Source: Haloferax mediterranei ATCC 33500 (GTDB lineage Archaea; Halobacteriota; Halobacteria; Halobacteriales; Haloferacaceae). Taken from it: a stretch of 64,000 nucleotides of DNA. The number at the start of each line of letters is the position of its first letter. Position 1 is the stretch's first letter. The stretch covers positions 1,116,001-1,180,000 of the forward strand of contig NC_017941.2 of assembly GCF_000306765.2 (NCBI RefSeq). Reading direction: 5' to 3'. Both the position numbers and the translations under genes were made by a program. Shown piece by piece: positions 8,206 through 16,767 of the stretch. The notes under the pieces are model-generated. The model was given only the letters and a program-made list of their open reading frames with translations, did no database searches and was not told where the DNA came from.

Positions 8206-9153
8206 TTACTCGTACTCGACTCGCAGTTCGTCGTACAGCTCCTCAGCGGCGCGGCGGACGGCGTCGTCGCTGGAGTTGTCCGGCTCCCAGCCGAGTGCAG
8301 AGAGTTTCTCGATGGAGAGGCGCATCTTGGGCACGTCACCGGTCCAGCCGCGGTCGCCGCCGGTGTACTCGTAATCGGGGTCGAGGCCCATCACGTCGGA
8401 AACGATGTTGGCGATGGTTGTCACCGAGGTGGTCGTCCGCGTCCCGAGGTTGTAGACGTTGAAGTCGCGCTCTGCGTTCTCGACCACGTGACACATCGCG
8501 TCGATGCAGTTCTCGACGTGGAGGTAGGACTTCTCCTGTCGGCCGTCGCCGAGGATTTCGAGGGTGCCTGGGTCTTCGAGCAGCTTCTCGATAAAGTCGG
8601 GGATGACGTTGCCGCGCTGTTTCGGGCCGACGATGTTGGCGAAGCGGTACATGTAGACGGTGAAGTCGTAGGAGTGTGCGAACGTCGAAAGCAGACCCTC
8701 ATCTGCGAGTTTCGAAGAGCCGTAGATGCTGATGGGTTCGAGCGGTGCGTAGTCCTCGGGCGTCGGACGCGGTGCCTCGCCGTAGACCGTCGAAGAAGAG
8801 GTGAATGCGATGTTCGTCACGCCGACTTCCTGCATGCGTTCGAGGACGTTGTACGTCATCTCGGTGTTCTCCTCGAACAACTGGCGGGGGTTGCTGTAGT
8901 TCGTGTCCGTGTAGGCCGCGAAGTGGAACACGATATCGAGGTCTTCGGTGACGGCCTCGGCAACCTCGTCAGGCTCGGTCATATCGGCCTGCACGAACTC
9001 GACGCCGTCTGGGACGCGCTCGCGGGTCCCCTTCGAGAGGTCGTCCGCGACGACGACGTGGTTGTCTTCGGAGAGGCGGGCGGCGAGATGGGAGCCAACG
9101 AGACCTGCGCCCCCGGTCACGAGGACGCGCTTGTCGGAGAGTTCCAACGACAT
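8206..9153 (-). CDS. NAD-dependent nucleotide-sugar epimerase/dehydratase
   Basis: A 315-residue extended short-chain dehydrogenase. The NAD-binding loop is VTGGAGLVGSHLA at residues 11-23, the catalytic serine/threonine lies in TSSSTVYGE, and the catalytic Tyr-x3-Lys is in IYGSSKLADE. This is the fold of UDP-glucose 4-epimerase and related nucleotide-sugar enzymes. It probably supplies activated sugars for the glycosylation machinery; two GT4 genes lie about 2 kb away. The exact substrate is not determined. Confidence 0.9.
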   Translation of the reverse strand: MSLELSDKRVLVTGGAGLVGSHLAARLSEDNHVVVADDLSKGTRERVPDGVEFVQADMTEPDEVAEAVTEDLDIVFHFAAYTDTNYSNPRQLFEENTEMTYNVLERMQEVGVTNIAFTSSSTVYGEAPRPTPEDYAPLEPISIYGSSKLADEGLLSTFAHSYDFTVYMYRFANIVGPKQRGNVIPDFIEKLLEDPGTLEILGDGRQEKSYLHVENCIDAMCHVVENAERDFNVYNLGTRTTTSVTTIANIVSDVMGLDPDYEYTGGDRGWTGDVPKMRLSIEKLSALGWEPDNSSDDAVRRAAEELYDELRVEYE

Positions 9154-9229
9154 AGCTCAGATGATTCGACCGAATGGTAAGTCCGTTTCCCTCCGTCGGA
9201 CACGACTATCGACTGGTCACCGCGGGCAC

Positions 9230-10129
9230 TCACGACGGCCACGAGACACCGGACAACTCCTCGCTCAACTCCCACACGTCTCGGACGAGTTGTTCGTCGG
9301 TCGCAGCTGCCGATGGCTCGATGGGTTCGCAGTCCGAGAAGTACCGCCCACTCACGTCTGCGGCGTCGGGGGATGTGGCGAGGTAGACGAGCGTCTCTGC
9401 GGCCGTCGCCGGTGTGTCCACAAAGCCGCTGACGAGTCGATAGGGGAGTCGCGCGAGCAGTCCGACACCGAGACGGACGTGAATCGAGGCATTGCGCCAG
9501 AGGCTGCTCGATGGGACGAACCCCGGATGACAGCAGTTCGCTGTCGGACCATCGAGTCGGCGTGCGAGACCGACGGTGAACAGGGCGTTCGCCAACTTCG
9601 ACCGCGCGTAGGCGTCGAGTCCGTCGTAGTCATCGAGTGTCGTCACGTCGAAGGTGCCGTCAGCGCGGCGGTGGACCTCCGACGAGACGGTGACGACGCG
9701 GCCGTCATCGGGAAGCAGGTCGCGGAGGTCGTGGGTGAGGACGAATGGCGCGAGGTGGTTGACGGCGAACGTCTTTTCCACGCCGTCGGGGGTCAACTGC
9801 CCCTCGGAGAAGTGCGCACCGGCGTTGTTCACGAGCACGTCGAGTCTGTCGGTTCGGTCGCGAGCCTCGTCGGCGAGGTTGCGGACGGTGTCAACCTCCG
9901 CGAAATCAGCGCGGAAGAAGACCGACTCGCCTCCGCCGTCATCGATGGCGGCGGCGACACTCCGACCCGCGTCTCGGTCGCGCCCGTGGACGAAGACGGT
10001 CGCGCCGAGTCGGCCGAGTGCGAGCGCAGTCTCTCGGCCGACGCCCGACGTCGCACCCGTGACGAGAGCGGTCCGATTCGAAAGGTCGATGTCGGCGACG
10101 CCGGCACCGACCTCCGGTCTGTGACTCAT
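9230..10129 (-). CDS. Short-chain dehydrogenase/reductase (classical SDR)
   Basis: A 299-residue SDR with Rossmann motif VTGATSGVGRETALALG, structural motif VNNAG, and active-site Tyr-x3-Lys in YARSKLANALF. It resembles retinol dehydrogenase/protochlorophyllide-reductase-like SDRs of broad substrate range. An upstream start at 10243 would add an Arg-rich, non-homologous stretch, so the ATG at 10129 is preferred. It is divergent from trm56, with a 112-base promoter region between. Confidence 0.88.
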   Translation of the reverse strand: MSHRPEVGAGVADIDLSNRTALVTGATSGVGRETALALGRLGATVFVHGRDRDAGRSVAAAIDDGGGESVFFRADFAEVDTVRNLADEARDRTDRLDVLVNNAGAHFSEGQLTPDGVEKTFAVNHLAPFVLTHDLRDLLPDDGRVVTVSSEVHRRADGTFDVTTLDDYDGLDAYARSKLANALFTVGLARRLDGPTANCCHPGFVPSSSLWRNASIHVRLGVGLLARLPYRLVSGFVDTPATAAETLVYLATSPDAADVSGRYFSDCEPIEPSAAATDEQLVRDVWELSEELSGVSWPS

Positions 10130-10241
10130 GTGGGAACGTGGGCCGCCACCGGCATAAATTTCGGCTGTGTGACTGGTTTGGCCGTGTTCGTGGCGGCGGC
10201 GTTCCGAAAGCACCACTTTCCTCCGCCGTCTTCGAAGAAGC

Positions 10242-10784
10242 ATGCAAGACGAACCCGAAGTCGCCGTCCTCCGGTACGGGCACCGGCCGGGACGGGACGA
10301 CCGGATGACGACTCACGTCGGCCTGACGGCCCGTGCGCTCGGTGCCGACCGGGTTATCCTCCCCGACAACGCCGGGCACTCGATGGACACGGTCGAAGAC
10401 ATCACCGGCCGGTTCGGCGGCCCATTCTCGGTTGAACTGACCGAAGGACTCAACGGCGTCATTCGGAACTGGGACGGGAAAATTGTCCACCTCACGATGT
10501 ACGGCGAACGCGTTCAGGACGTAGAGGGAGACATCCGCGAAGCGCACGCCGAGGAACCTCTGCTCGTCGTCGTTGGCGGGGAGAAAGTCCCGTTCGAAGT
10601 GTACGACGAGGCCGACTGGAACGTCGGGGTCACGAACCAACCACACTCGGAGGTCGCCGGTCTCGCCGTCTTCCTCGACCGCCTGTTCGACGGTCGCGAA
10701 CTGGACCGCGAGTGGGAAGACGCCGAAAATCGCGTCGTCCCAATGGCAACGGGCAAGAAAGTCGTTCCTGCTGACGAGGAGTAG
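10242..10784 (+). CDS. trm56: tRNA (cytidine(56)-2'-O)-methyltransferase
   Basis: A 180-residue SPOUT-class methyltransferase of the archaeal Trm56 family. It opens with EVAVLRYGHRPGRDDRMTTH, has the DRVILPDN segment, and shows the knotted SAM-binding tail LLVVVGGEKVPFEVYDEADW followed by NVGVTNQPHSEVAGLAVFLD. It makes Cm56 in the T loop of archaeal tRNAs. Length is full. It is divergent from the SDR gene and precedes tfe by about 85 bases. Confidence 0.93.
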   Translation: MQDEPEVAVLRYGHRPGRDDRMTTHVGLTARALGADRVILPDNAGHSMDTVEDITGRFGGPFSVELTEGLNGVIRNWDGKIVHLTMYGERVQDVEGDIREAHAEEPLLVVVGGEKVPFEVYDEADWNVGVTNQPHSEVAGLAVFLDRLFDGRELDREWEDAENRVVPMATGKKVVPADEE

Positions 10785-10868
10785 TCGGGAAGTCGGCACG
10801 CCCGCAGGCGGTTCTCCGCAACGCGGGAGTGATAAGACTTAATGGCGTTCCTGACGCCAATTCGGACA

Positions 10869-11399
10869 ATGGCTTTTGAGGAGTTACTGAACGACCCTGT
10901 TATCCAGAAGTACCTCCACGAGTTGGTTGGGCCCACTGGGATGCCGGTCGCTGCGGCACCCCCGGACGGCGAGGTCACAGACGAAGAACTCGCCGAGGAG
11001 TTGCGACTCGAACTCAACGACGTTCGCCGCGCGCTCTTCATCCTCTACGAAAACGACCTCGCGTCGTATCGTCGCGTCCGCGACGAGGATTCCGGTTGGC
11101 TCACCTACCTCTGGACGTTCCACTACGAGAACATCCCAGACAATCTCGAAGAGGAAATGTACCGACTGCTGGAGGCGCTCGAAGAACGTCTCGACTACGA
11201 ACGCGACCACGAGTTCTATCTCTCTGAACCCGCCGGCATCCGCTTCGAGTTCTCCGAGGCGATGGAACTGGGCTTCCAGTGCCCCGAAACTGGCGCACCG
11301 CTCGAACCCATGGACAACACAGACCTCGTTGACGCGATGGAGAGACGAATCGAAGAGCTTCGAGACGAACTGAACGTCGAAGTGACGGGTACAAACTGA
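10869..11399 (+). CDS. tfe: Transcription initiation factor TFE alpha
   Basis: A 176-residue TFE-alpha: an N-terminal winged helix (about residues 20-95, with DEELAEELRLELNDVRRALF), then a linker and the C-terminal region. TFE stabilises the open complex made by TBP, TFB and RNA polymerase. The usual zinc ribbon is degenerate: where relatives show two CxxC pairs, this protein has LSEPAG and CPETGAP, so only one cysteine remains. A start at 10842 is possible, but the ATG at 10869 gives the family-like MAFEELL. The stop is followed at once by the next ATG (TGAATG). Confidence 0.93.
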   Translation: MAFEELLNDPVIQKYLHELVGPTGMPVAAAPPDGEVTDEELAEELRLELNDVRRALFILYENDLASYRRVRDEDSGWLTYLWTFHYENIPDNLEEEMYRLLEALEERLDYERDHEFYLSEPAGIRFEFSEAMELGFQCPETGAPLEPMDNTDLVDAMERRIEELRDELNVEVTGTN

Positions 11400-12077
11400 A
11401 TGGTCGTACTCGCAACGAAATGCTACATCGACGGCGACGCCCGCGAGCGCGCCCTCGACAGCCTCACGTCGCTCGTCGCCAACGACATCGGAGACCTCGA
11501 CGTCGACTACGATATCGGCGTCCGCGACGACGACTTCATCTCCGTGACGATTACGGGTGACGACGAGACGGTCGCACGAAACGTCCTCCGCGAGGAATGG
11601 GGCGAAGTGACGCCGCACCTCTCGGCCGGCGAGACGTACGTCGGAACGCTCGAACACTGGGACGACGACGGCTTCGTCCTCGACGCCGGACAGGAAGTCC
11701 GCATCCCGACCGAGGAACTCGGGCTTGGCCGCGGGTCTGCCACGCAGGTTCGCGACCGCTTCGGTCTCGTCCAGCACGTCCCGCTTCGCTTCGTCTACGG
11801 CGGCGAAGACGAACCCGCAAAGCTCGCGGACGACGAAATCGACCGCCTCTACGACTGGACTCGCGGTAGCGGCCGCGTCAACGTCAACAGTGCGACTCGC
11901 GGCGAGGTCCGCGCGACGGTGAACCGCGCCGGACACGCGAACGACATCGTGACGGTCGAACGACTCGGCCTGCTCGAACAGAGTATCGTCTGCCGGGACG
12001 AAACCGACCCGCCGGGACTTCTTTCGAGCATCGGTTCGTACCTGCCGGCGGAACTGAAGTGCGTCATCGGTCAGTAA
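11400..12077 (+). CDS. DUF2110 family protein
   Basis: A 225-residue archaeal protein of unknown function, DUF2110 family. It starts on the base after the tfe stop codon, so it is translationally coupled to tfe. A central segment (YVGTLEHWDDDGFVLDAGQE) reads like a small OB/S1-type barrel, and a helix-hairpin-like SGRVNVNSATRGEVRATVNR follows, both suggesting nucleic-acid contact. The fixed neighbourhood with tfe points to a role in transcription or RNA metabolism; this is inference. Confidence 0.85.
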   Translation: MVVLATKCYIDGDARERALDSLTSLVANDIGDLDVDYDIGVRDDDFISVTITGDDETVARNVLREEWGEVTPHLSAGETYVGTLEHWDDDGFVLDAGQEVRIPTEELGLGRGSATQVRDRFGLVQHVPLRFVYGGEDEPAKLADDEIDRLYDWTRGSGRVNVNSATRGEVRATVNRAGHANDIVTVERLGLLEQSIVCRDETDPPGLLSSIGSYLPAELKCVIGQ

Positions 12078-12081
12078 GACG

Positions 12082-12840
12082 ATGAACAAGCGACTCCTCG
12101 TCGGCATCGCCGGACTCGCCCTCCTCCTCGTAACCGCCGGGTGTCTCGGTGGCACGTCCAGCCTCTCGAACGAGCGTCTGGACGCGGCACCCGATGGGTC
12201 GTACGCATGGAACGCAGAGACGGATGCACACATCACGGTGCAGAACAACAGTAAGTTCCGCGCCGTCTACGATGTGAACTCGTCGTTCGTCGAACTCTAC
12301 CGGTTCAACGGCTTCGGCAGTCGAACGCCGCTTTCTGTCGAGTCGGTTCGCTATCAGTATCCCAACGGGACAGTCGTGAACGGGACGGGGCTGAAAGCAC
12401 GCGGCGGCGACGTGACGCAGGGCAACGGCATCACGAACGTCACGCTCCCCGCGGACGCGAATAGCAACGGGAAACTCGCGTTTACCTCCACGGCGACACC
12501 GAAGCGGTTCTCGCTGCCTATCCTTGTCGACGGCACGTACGAGGTCGTGTTACCACCGGACCGCCGTGCCAACTTCCCCGTCTTCGGCTCCATCCGACCG
12601 AGAGGATACGAGAAGGATATCGTCGATGACCAACTCCATATCACGTGGAACGAGGAACTCACAGACGGCAACGTCGTCGTGCAGTTCTACCTCCAGCGCG
12701 ACCTCGGTATCTTCGGCGCTGTCGCGGCTATCTCGGTACTCGTCGGTGGCGCAGGAATGCTCTACTACCGACGGCAGATTGAGGCGCTCCGCGAGCGCCG
12801 CCAAGAACTCGGGCTCGATGTCGAAAACAACGACCGCTGA
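12082..12840 (+). CDS. DUF5803-like membrane lipoprotein
   Basis: A 252-residue exported protein. The lipobox is LVTAGC (Cys21) after a hydrophobic signal (LLVGIAGLALLLVTAG). A beta-rich outer domain with several N-x-S/T sequons follows, then a C-terminal transmembrane helix (IFGAVAAISVLVGGAGMLYY) with a charged cytosolic tail. It is held at the membrane at both ends. It lies 4 bases after DUF2110, so tfe, DUF2110 and this gene form one operon. Function is unknown. Confidence 0.82.
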   Translation: MNKRLLVGIAGLALLLVTAGCLGGTSSLSNERLDAAPDGSYAWNAETDAHITVQNNSKFRAVYDVNSSFVELYRFNGFGSRTPLSVESVRYQYPNGTVVNGTGLKARGGDVTQGNGITNVTLPADANSNGKLAFTSTATPKRFSLPILVDGTYEVVLPPDRRANFPVFGSIRPRGYEKDIVDDQLHITWNEELTDGNVVVQFYLQRDLGIFGAVAAISVLVGGAGMLYYRRQIEALRERRQELGLDVENNDR

Positions 12841-12903
12841 CTGAACTCCCGTCCTGCTCCCGGTGTGGACGCTTTTTTGGCCGCTACACCCTTACTCGGG
12901 AGT

Positions 12904-13599
12904 ATGCAAGCCGCCGTGGTCACCGTCGGGGACGAACTCCTCGCCGGAGACACAGTGAACACGAACGCGACGTGGTTGTGCACGGAACTAACCGAGCGAG
13001 GCGTCACCGTCGAACGAGTGACGACGGTTCCCGACCGCGTCGCCGACATCGCCCGCATCGTCAACGAGTATCACGCCGAGTACGATGTCGTCGTCGTTAC
13101 CGGCGGTCTCGGGCCGACCCACGACGATGTGACCATGGAGGCCGTCGCCGCCGCCTTTGGACGCTCACTGGAACGAAGCGAGGACGCAGCGGAGTGGTTA
13201 GAGACCAACGGCGGCTACTCCGCGACAGACCTCGTCGATGGGACAACTGACCTCCCTGCCGGGTCGCGGATGCTTCCGAACGACGAGGGCGTCGCCCCCG
13301 GGGCGGTTGTCGGCTCCGTCTACGTGCTTCCGGGCGTCCCCGGCGAGATGAAAGCGATGTTCGACCGCGTCGCCGACGAGTTCGCAGGCGAGAAGACGCA
13401 CGTCAGATTCGTCCACACATCGGAACCCGAGAGTTCGCTCATCAAGCGATTCGAGACAGTACATGCACAGTTCGACGTGACGGTCGGAAGCTATCCCGGC
13501 GACCACGTCCGGGTCAAACTCGCGGGTGCGGACGAGGAGACTGTCGACGCGGCAGCCGCGTGGCTCGAAGCCCAAGTCGAGTTGTTCGAAGAAGAGTAG
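12904..13599 (+). CDS. CinA/MoaB-type molybdopterin-binding domain protein
   Basis: A 231-residue protein starting MQAAVVTVGDELLAGDTVNT, the hallmark of the MoCF-biosynthesis/CinA N-terminal domain. It contains TGGLGPTHDDVTMEAVAAAF (the GGxGxxxxD pterin/ADP-ribose binding loop) and LPGVPGEMKAMFD. In relatives the domain acts as ADP-ribose pyrophosphatase or binds molybdopterin. The C-terminal NMN-deamidase domain of full CinA is absent. The ATG at 12904 is preferred over a GTG at 12865. Confidence 0.88.
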   Translation: MQAAVVTVGDELLAGDTVNTNATWLCTELTERGVTVERVTTVPDRVADIARIVNEYHAEYDVVVVTGGLGPTHDDVTMEAVAAAFGRSLERSEDAAEWLETNGGYSATDLVDGTTDLPAGSRMLPNDEGVAPGAVVGSVYVLPGVPGEMKAMFDRVADEFAGEKTHVRFVHTSEPESSLIKRFETVHAQFDVTVGSYPGDHVRVKLAGADEETVDAAAAWLEAQVELFEEE

Positions 13600-13604
13600 A
13601 CCGG

Positions 13605-13718
13605 TCAGCGCTGGAGGTACCAGAGCCACCCGGCAGTCATCAGGATACCCACGATGAGCACAACAGCAGCCGTCTCCGATGTCGGGAGTACTTGCTCGGC
13701 CATTTCTAACGGAATCAT
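13605..13718 (-). CDS. Small single-pass membrane protein (37 aa)
   Basis: A short hydrophobic protein with one transmembrane helix (ETAAVVLIVGILMTAGWLWY) and an LQR end. Starts at 13718 and 13703 are possible. The first is favoured because a TATA-like TTTAAGG lies about 28 bases upstream, as expected for a leaderless haloarchaeal mRNA. It is convergent with the CinA-type gene (5 bases apart) and divergent from the NAD kinase-like gene. No function is recognised. Confidence 0.6.
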   Translation of the reverse strand: MIPLEMAEQVLPTSETAAVVLIVGILMTAGWLWYLQR

Positions 13719-13880
13719 AGATGACAGTTGCTCCGACCCATCCTTAAACGGTGAGGTTCCGGCGACAGTCAAGTCAAACACTATCTCGTCGTCACCGGAG
13801 ACCGAACGAGTCGTCCGCAAAGACCACACAACGAGCAGGGTACCGCGGTGCTTTTCATGCGGGCGCGGGTTCGTTCAGCT

Positions 13881-14945
13881 ATGCGAATCGGTGTCGTCGT
13901 CAACCCCGTTGCAGGGATGGGCGGCCGGGTCGGACTGAAAGGAACCGATGGGAAAGTCGAGGAAGCCAGAGCGCGAGGTGCCGAGCCGCGGTCGCCGGAC
14001 CGCGCGAGGCGGGCACTCTCACAGCTATTCGACGCCGCCCCCGACACGGAGATTCTCGCGTGGGGTGGTGGGATGGGGGAATCAGTCGCCCGTGACGCTG
14101 GCTTCGACCCGGAGGAACTCGGCGAACCTGACACTGACGAGACGAGCGCAGCAGACACTATCGACGCCGTCCGCGCCTTCGTCGAGGCCGGTGTCGACCT
14201 CGTGTTGTTCGTCGGCGGCGACGGAACCGCGGCCGACGTGGCCGAAGCCCTCGACGGAAGCGACGTGCCGATGCTCGGTGTCCCCGCCGGCGTGAAGGTC
14301 TATTCGTCCGTCTTCGCCGTCTCACCGGAGGACGCCGCACACATCGCAACCTCGTTCGAGCGGACCGAAGCCCGCGAAGTCATGGATATCGACGAAGACA
14401 ACTATCGCGCCGGGGAGGTCCATCCCGAACTTCGAGCGGTCGCTCACGTGCCCGTCGCCGAGGACCTGCAGTCGTCGAAACAGACGAGCGGCGGAACGGT
14501 CGAAGCACTCGCTTCCGGCGTGGCCGACGACATCCGGAGTAGCGAAGGCGTCACGTACGTCCTCGGTCCCGGAAGCACTGTCGGCGCGGTCAAATCCGAA
14601 CTCGATATCGACGGGTCGCCACTCGGCGTCGACGTGTATCGCGACGGCGAAGTCCTCGTTCGTGACGCGACTGAGGACGAAATCCTCGCAAATCTCGGCG
14701 AGGAAAACGTCATCGTCGTCACGCCCATCGGTGGACAGGGCTTCGTCTTCGGCCGCGGAAACCCGCAACTTTCTCCCGACGTGATTCGGCGGTGTGACGT
14801 GTCGGTCGTCGCCTCGCGGTCGAAACTCGACACAATTCCGGTCCTCCGCGTGGACACCGATGATACGGACCTCGATGAAGAACTCCGGGGCTGGACCAAA
14901 GTTCGGGTCGGCCGCGTCGAGCGGCGGATGATGAAAATCGAGTGA
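13881..14945 (+). CDS. ATP-NAD kinase family protein
   Basis: A 354-residue protein of the NAD kinase/diacylglycerol-kinase superfamily. It opens MRIGVVVNPVAGMGGRVGLK and carries the catalytic LFVGGDGTAADVAEAL loop. The N-terminal portion and the long C-terminal half (VIVVTPIGGQGFVFGRGNPQ) match the archaeal ATP-NAD kinase-like proteins rather than compact NadK. The likely activity is phosphorylation of NAD or a related nucleotide. An upstream start at 13848 lacks homology-like sequence; the ATG at 13881 begins the family motif. Confidence 0.85.
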   Translation: MRIGVVVNPVAGMGGRVGLKGTDGKVEEARARGAEPRSPDRARRALSQLFDAAPDTEILAWGGGMGESVARDAGFDPEELGEPDTDETSAADTIDAVRAFVEAGVDLVLFVGGDGTAADVAEALDGSDVPMLGVPAGVKVYSSVFAVSPEDAAHIATSFERTEAREVMDIDEDNYRAGEVHPELRAVAHVPVAEDLQSSKQTSGGTVEALASGVADDIRSSEGVTYVLGPGSTVGAVKSELDIDGSPLGVDVYRDGEVLVRDATEDEILANLGEENVIVVTPIGGQGFVFGRGNPQLSPDVIRRCDVSVVASRSKLDTIPVLRVDTDDTDLDEELRGWTKVRVGRVERRMMKIE

Positions 14946-15098
14946 CTCGGCCGCGTCGATTGCGACTGCTACGACGCAAACCGCTGTACCTCGATGTGAT
15001 TTAGGTTTCGTGGGGATGTTCAATTCTGGTTCATAACTATTATTGACAGGGAGTGACATATGGTGAGATTTAAGGTCATTGGATGGGTTCGACATGGC

Positions 15099-16130
15099 AT
15101 GGAGACCCGGAAAGTCCAGCGTCTCGGTCCCTCCACGCTGGCGATGACGCTCCCAGCGGAGTGGGCCAAGGAACACAACGTCGACAAGGGGGACGAGGTG
15201 ACGATTCGAACGAGCGGTAAAGGAACCCTTACGGTCCTTCCCGAGTCGGTCAGCACCGAAGATTCGAAAGCAACGATTCGTGCGGATAATCTGAACGCCG
15301 AGGCGCTCGAACGCGCAATCGTGGCGCAGTACGTCCTCGGACGGCGCGTCATCCACATCGAAAAGAGCGAAGGCGCACTCGACTCCGACCACATCAACGC
15401 CGTCTACAAGGCCGAGACGCAGCTTATGGGTCTCGGCGTCATCGAGGAGACGCCCGAACGAATCGCCATTCGTTGCTCGGTCGACGCCGAGGACTTCAGC
15501 CTCGACAATCTCCTCAAACGGTTGGAGAACACGGGCAGCACGATGCGCGGCGAAGCCGTGAAGGCGCTCGCCCACGGAAATCCCGACCTCGCACAGCGGG
15601 CACTCAACCGCGAGCGTCAGGCGAACAAGATTTTCGTCCTGCTGCTTCGTCTCATTTTCACGTCCTACCAGAACCCCAACCTCGCACGGGCCGTCGGTCT
15701 CGACTCAGGGTTCCCGCTCATCGGCTACCGCTCTGTGGCGAAGAACCTCGAACTGACCGCCGACAACGCCGAGGACATCGCCAACATCGTCATGGACGCC
15801 GACGGCCACACCCTCGACGTCGACCAGTCGACGATGCGACGAATCCGGGAGTTCACGGACCACGTGGACGAGATTACGACGACTGCAGTGAAGGCGGTCG
15901 TCGAGCGTAACTACGACCACACCATCGAGTGCCGCGAACTGTTCCGCGAGATTCGAGACCGCGAGCGCGACATCCTCAACGACCTTCCGGAGATGGATAA
16001 CCAGCAACTCCTCCAGATTCGCGAGGTGCTCGTGAGCCTCCAGCAGACTGCGCAGTATGCGATGCGGAACGCCGAAATAGCGGCGAACCTGGCGCTCAAC
16101 GAAGAGTCAGAACACGTCACGCTCGACTAA
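15099..16130 (+). CDS. AbrB-domain PhoU-type phosphate regulator
   Basis: A 343-residue protein with an N-terminal SpoVT/AbrB-like DNA-binding domain (RKVQRLGPSTLAMTLPAEWA, residues 4-23) joined to PhoU helical bundles (residues about 110-340, e.g. RRIREFTDHVDEITT). This fusion is common in haloarchaea and controls phosphate uptake genes. The ATG at 15099 lies about 30 bases behind a GATTTAAGG TATA element, indicating a leaderless transcript; an upstream ATG at 15060 lies before that element. No phosphate transporter is adjacent. Confidence 0.9.
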   Translation: METRKVQRLGPSTLAMTLPAEWAKEHNVDKGDEVTIRTSGKGTLTVLPESVSTEDSKATIRADNLNAEALERAIVAQYVLGRRVIHIEKSEGALDSDHINAVYKAETQLMGLGVIEETPERIAIRCSVDAEDFSLDNLLKRLENTGSTMRGEAVKALAHGNPDLAQRALNRERQANKIFVLLLRLIFTSYQNPNLARAVGLDSGFPLIGYRSVAKNLELTADNAEDIANIVMDADGHTLDVDQSTMRRIREFTDHVDEITTTAVKAVVERNYDHTIECRELFREIRDRERDILNDLPEMDNQQLLQIREVLVSLQQTAQYAMRNAEIAANLALNEESEHVTLD

Positions 16131-16171
16131 TTCGGGCGATAGGTCGCCCTCGGTCGAGCACCGAGTCGCCC

Positions 16172-16555
16172 TCAGTCGGCAACCAATTCTACTGTGTCTT
16201 TAGTATCGGTGTCGCTCGACTGTTTTTCACCCGTCAACGGATTCCGACTGGCGATACGGCAGTCGAACGCCGGATGCTCGCCAAAGTGGCGGATTATCAT
16301 GTGGCGACGGGACCCGGTGATACCGGTCCGGCCAACGTCGTCGGCGGTAAAGCGCTCCGGCAGTCGCTTGTACAGGCGGCGCAGCTCGTCGAAACTGGTG
16401 AATACTTTCGCGTTACCAGTCGAATCTGCGCCGCGTCGGGAGACGACGTAACTCCCGTCTTGGCGGTACTCGCCTGCCGTGCGGAAGAACTCGCGTTTCT
16501 CGGTCAGCGCCGTGCCGATGGCTTCTTGCAGGTCTGAAGCGGCATCACGGGACAA
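16172..16555 (-). CDS. Haloarchaeal DUF7528-like protein, N-terminus probably frameshifted
   Basis: The readable part (127 residues from a TTG) is a conserved-looking domain: ELSRDAASDLQEAIGTAL, GSYVVSRRGADSTGN, LRRLYKRLPERFTADDVGRT. I place it tentatively with the haloarchaeal DUF7528 group; function is unknown. The same frame stays open upstream to about 16666 with sensible residues (DDETIVVSFGDQTCELSR) but has no ATG or GTG. The best promoter (TTTTACAT near 16691-16700) instead points to an ATG at 16670 in another frame, giving 15 codons before a stop. A one-base indel near 16620-16650, or a TTG start, would explain this. Confidence 0.6.
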   Translation of the reverse strand: MSRDAASDLQEAIGTALTEKREFFRTAGEYRQDGSYVVSRRGADSTGNAKVFTSFDELRRLYKRLPERFTADDVGRTGITGSRRHMIIRHFGEHPAFDCRIASRNPLTGEKQSSDTDTKDTVELVAD

Positions 16556-16767
16556 TTCACACGTCTGGTCGCCGAAGGAGACAACAATTGTTTCGTCGTC
16601 GCTCTCGACGGTTACAGGATTCTCATCGCGGGAGAAGAACTCGATCAGGAGAGTGAGTACTCCGTGTCATACTCAGTCGTACCGCGGCACAATGTAAAAT
16701 CTTGTCGGCTGGGTCAGGAATCACCGCGGTGGACCGCAGAGGCCCTCACCCTTGCTATCGAAACGGG

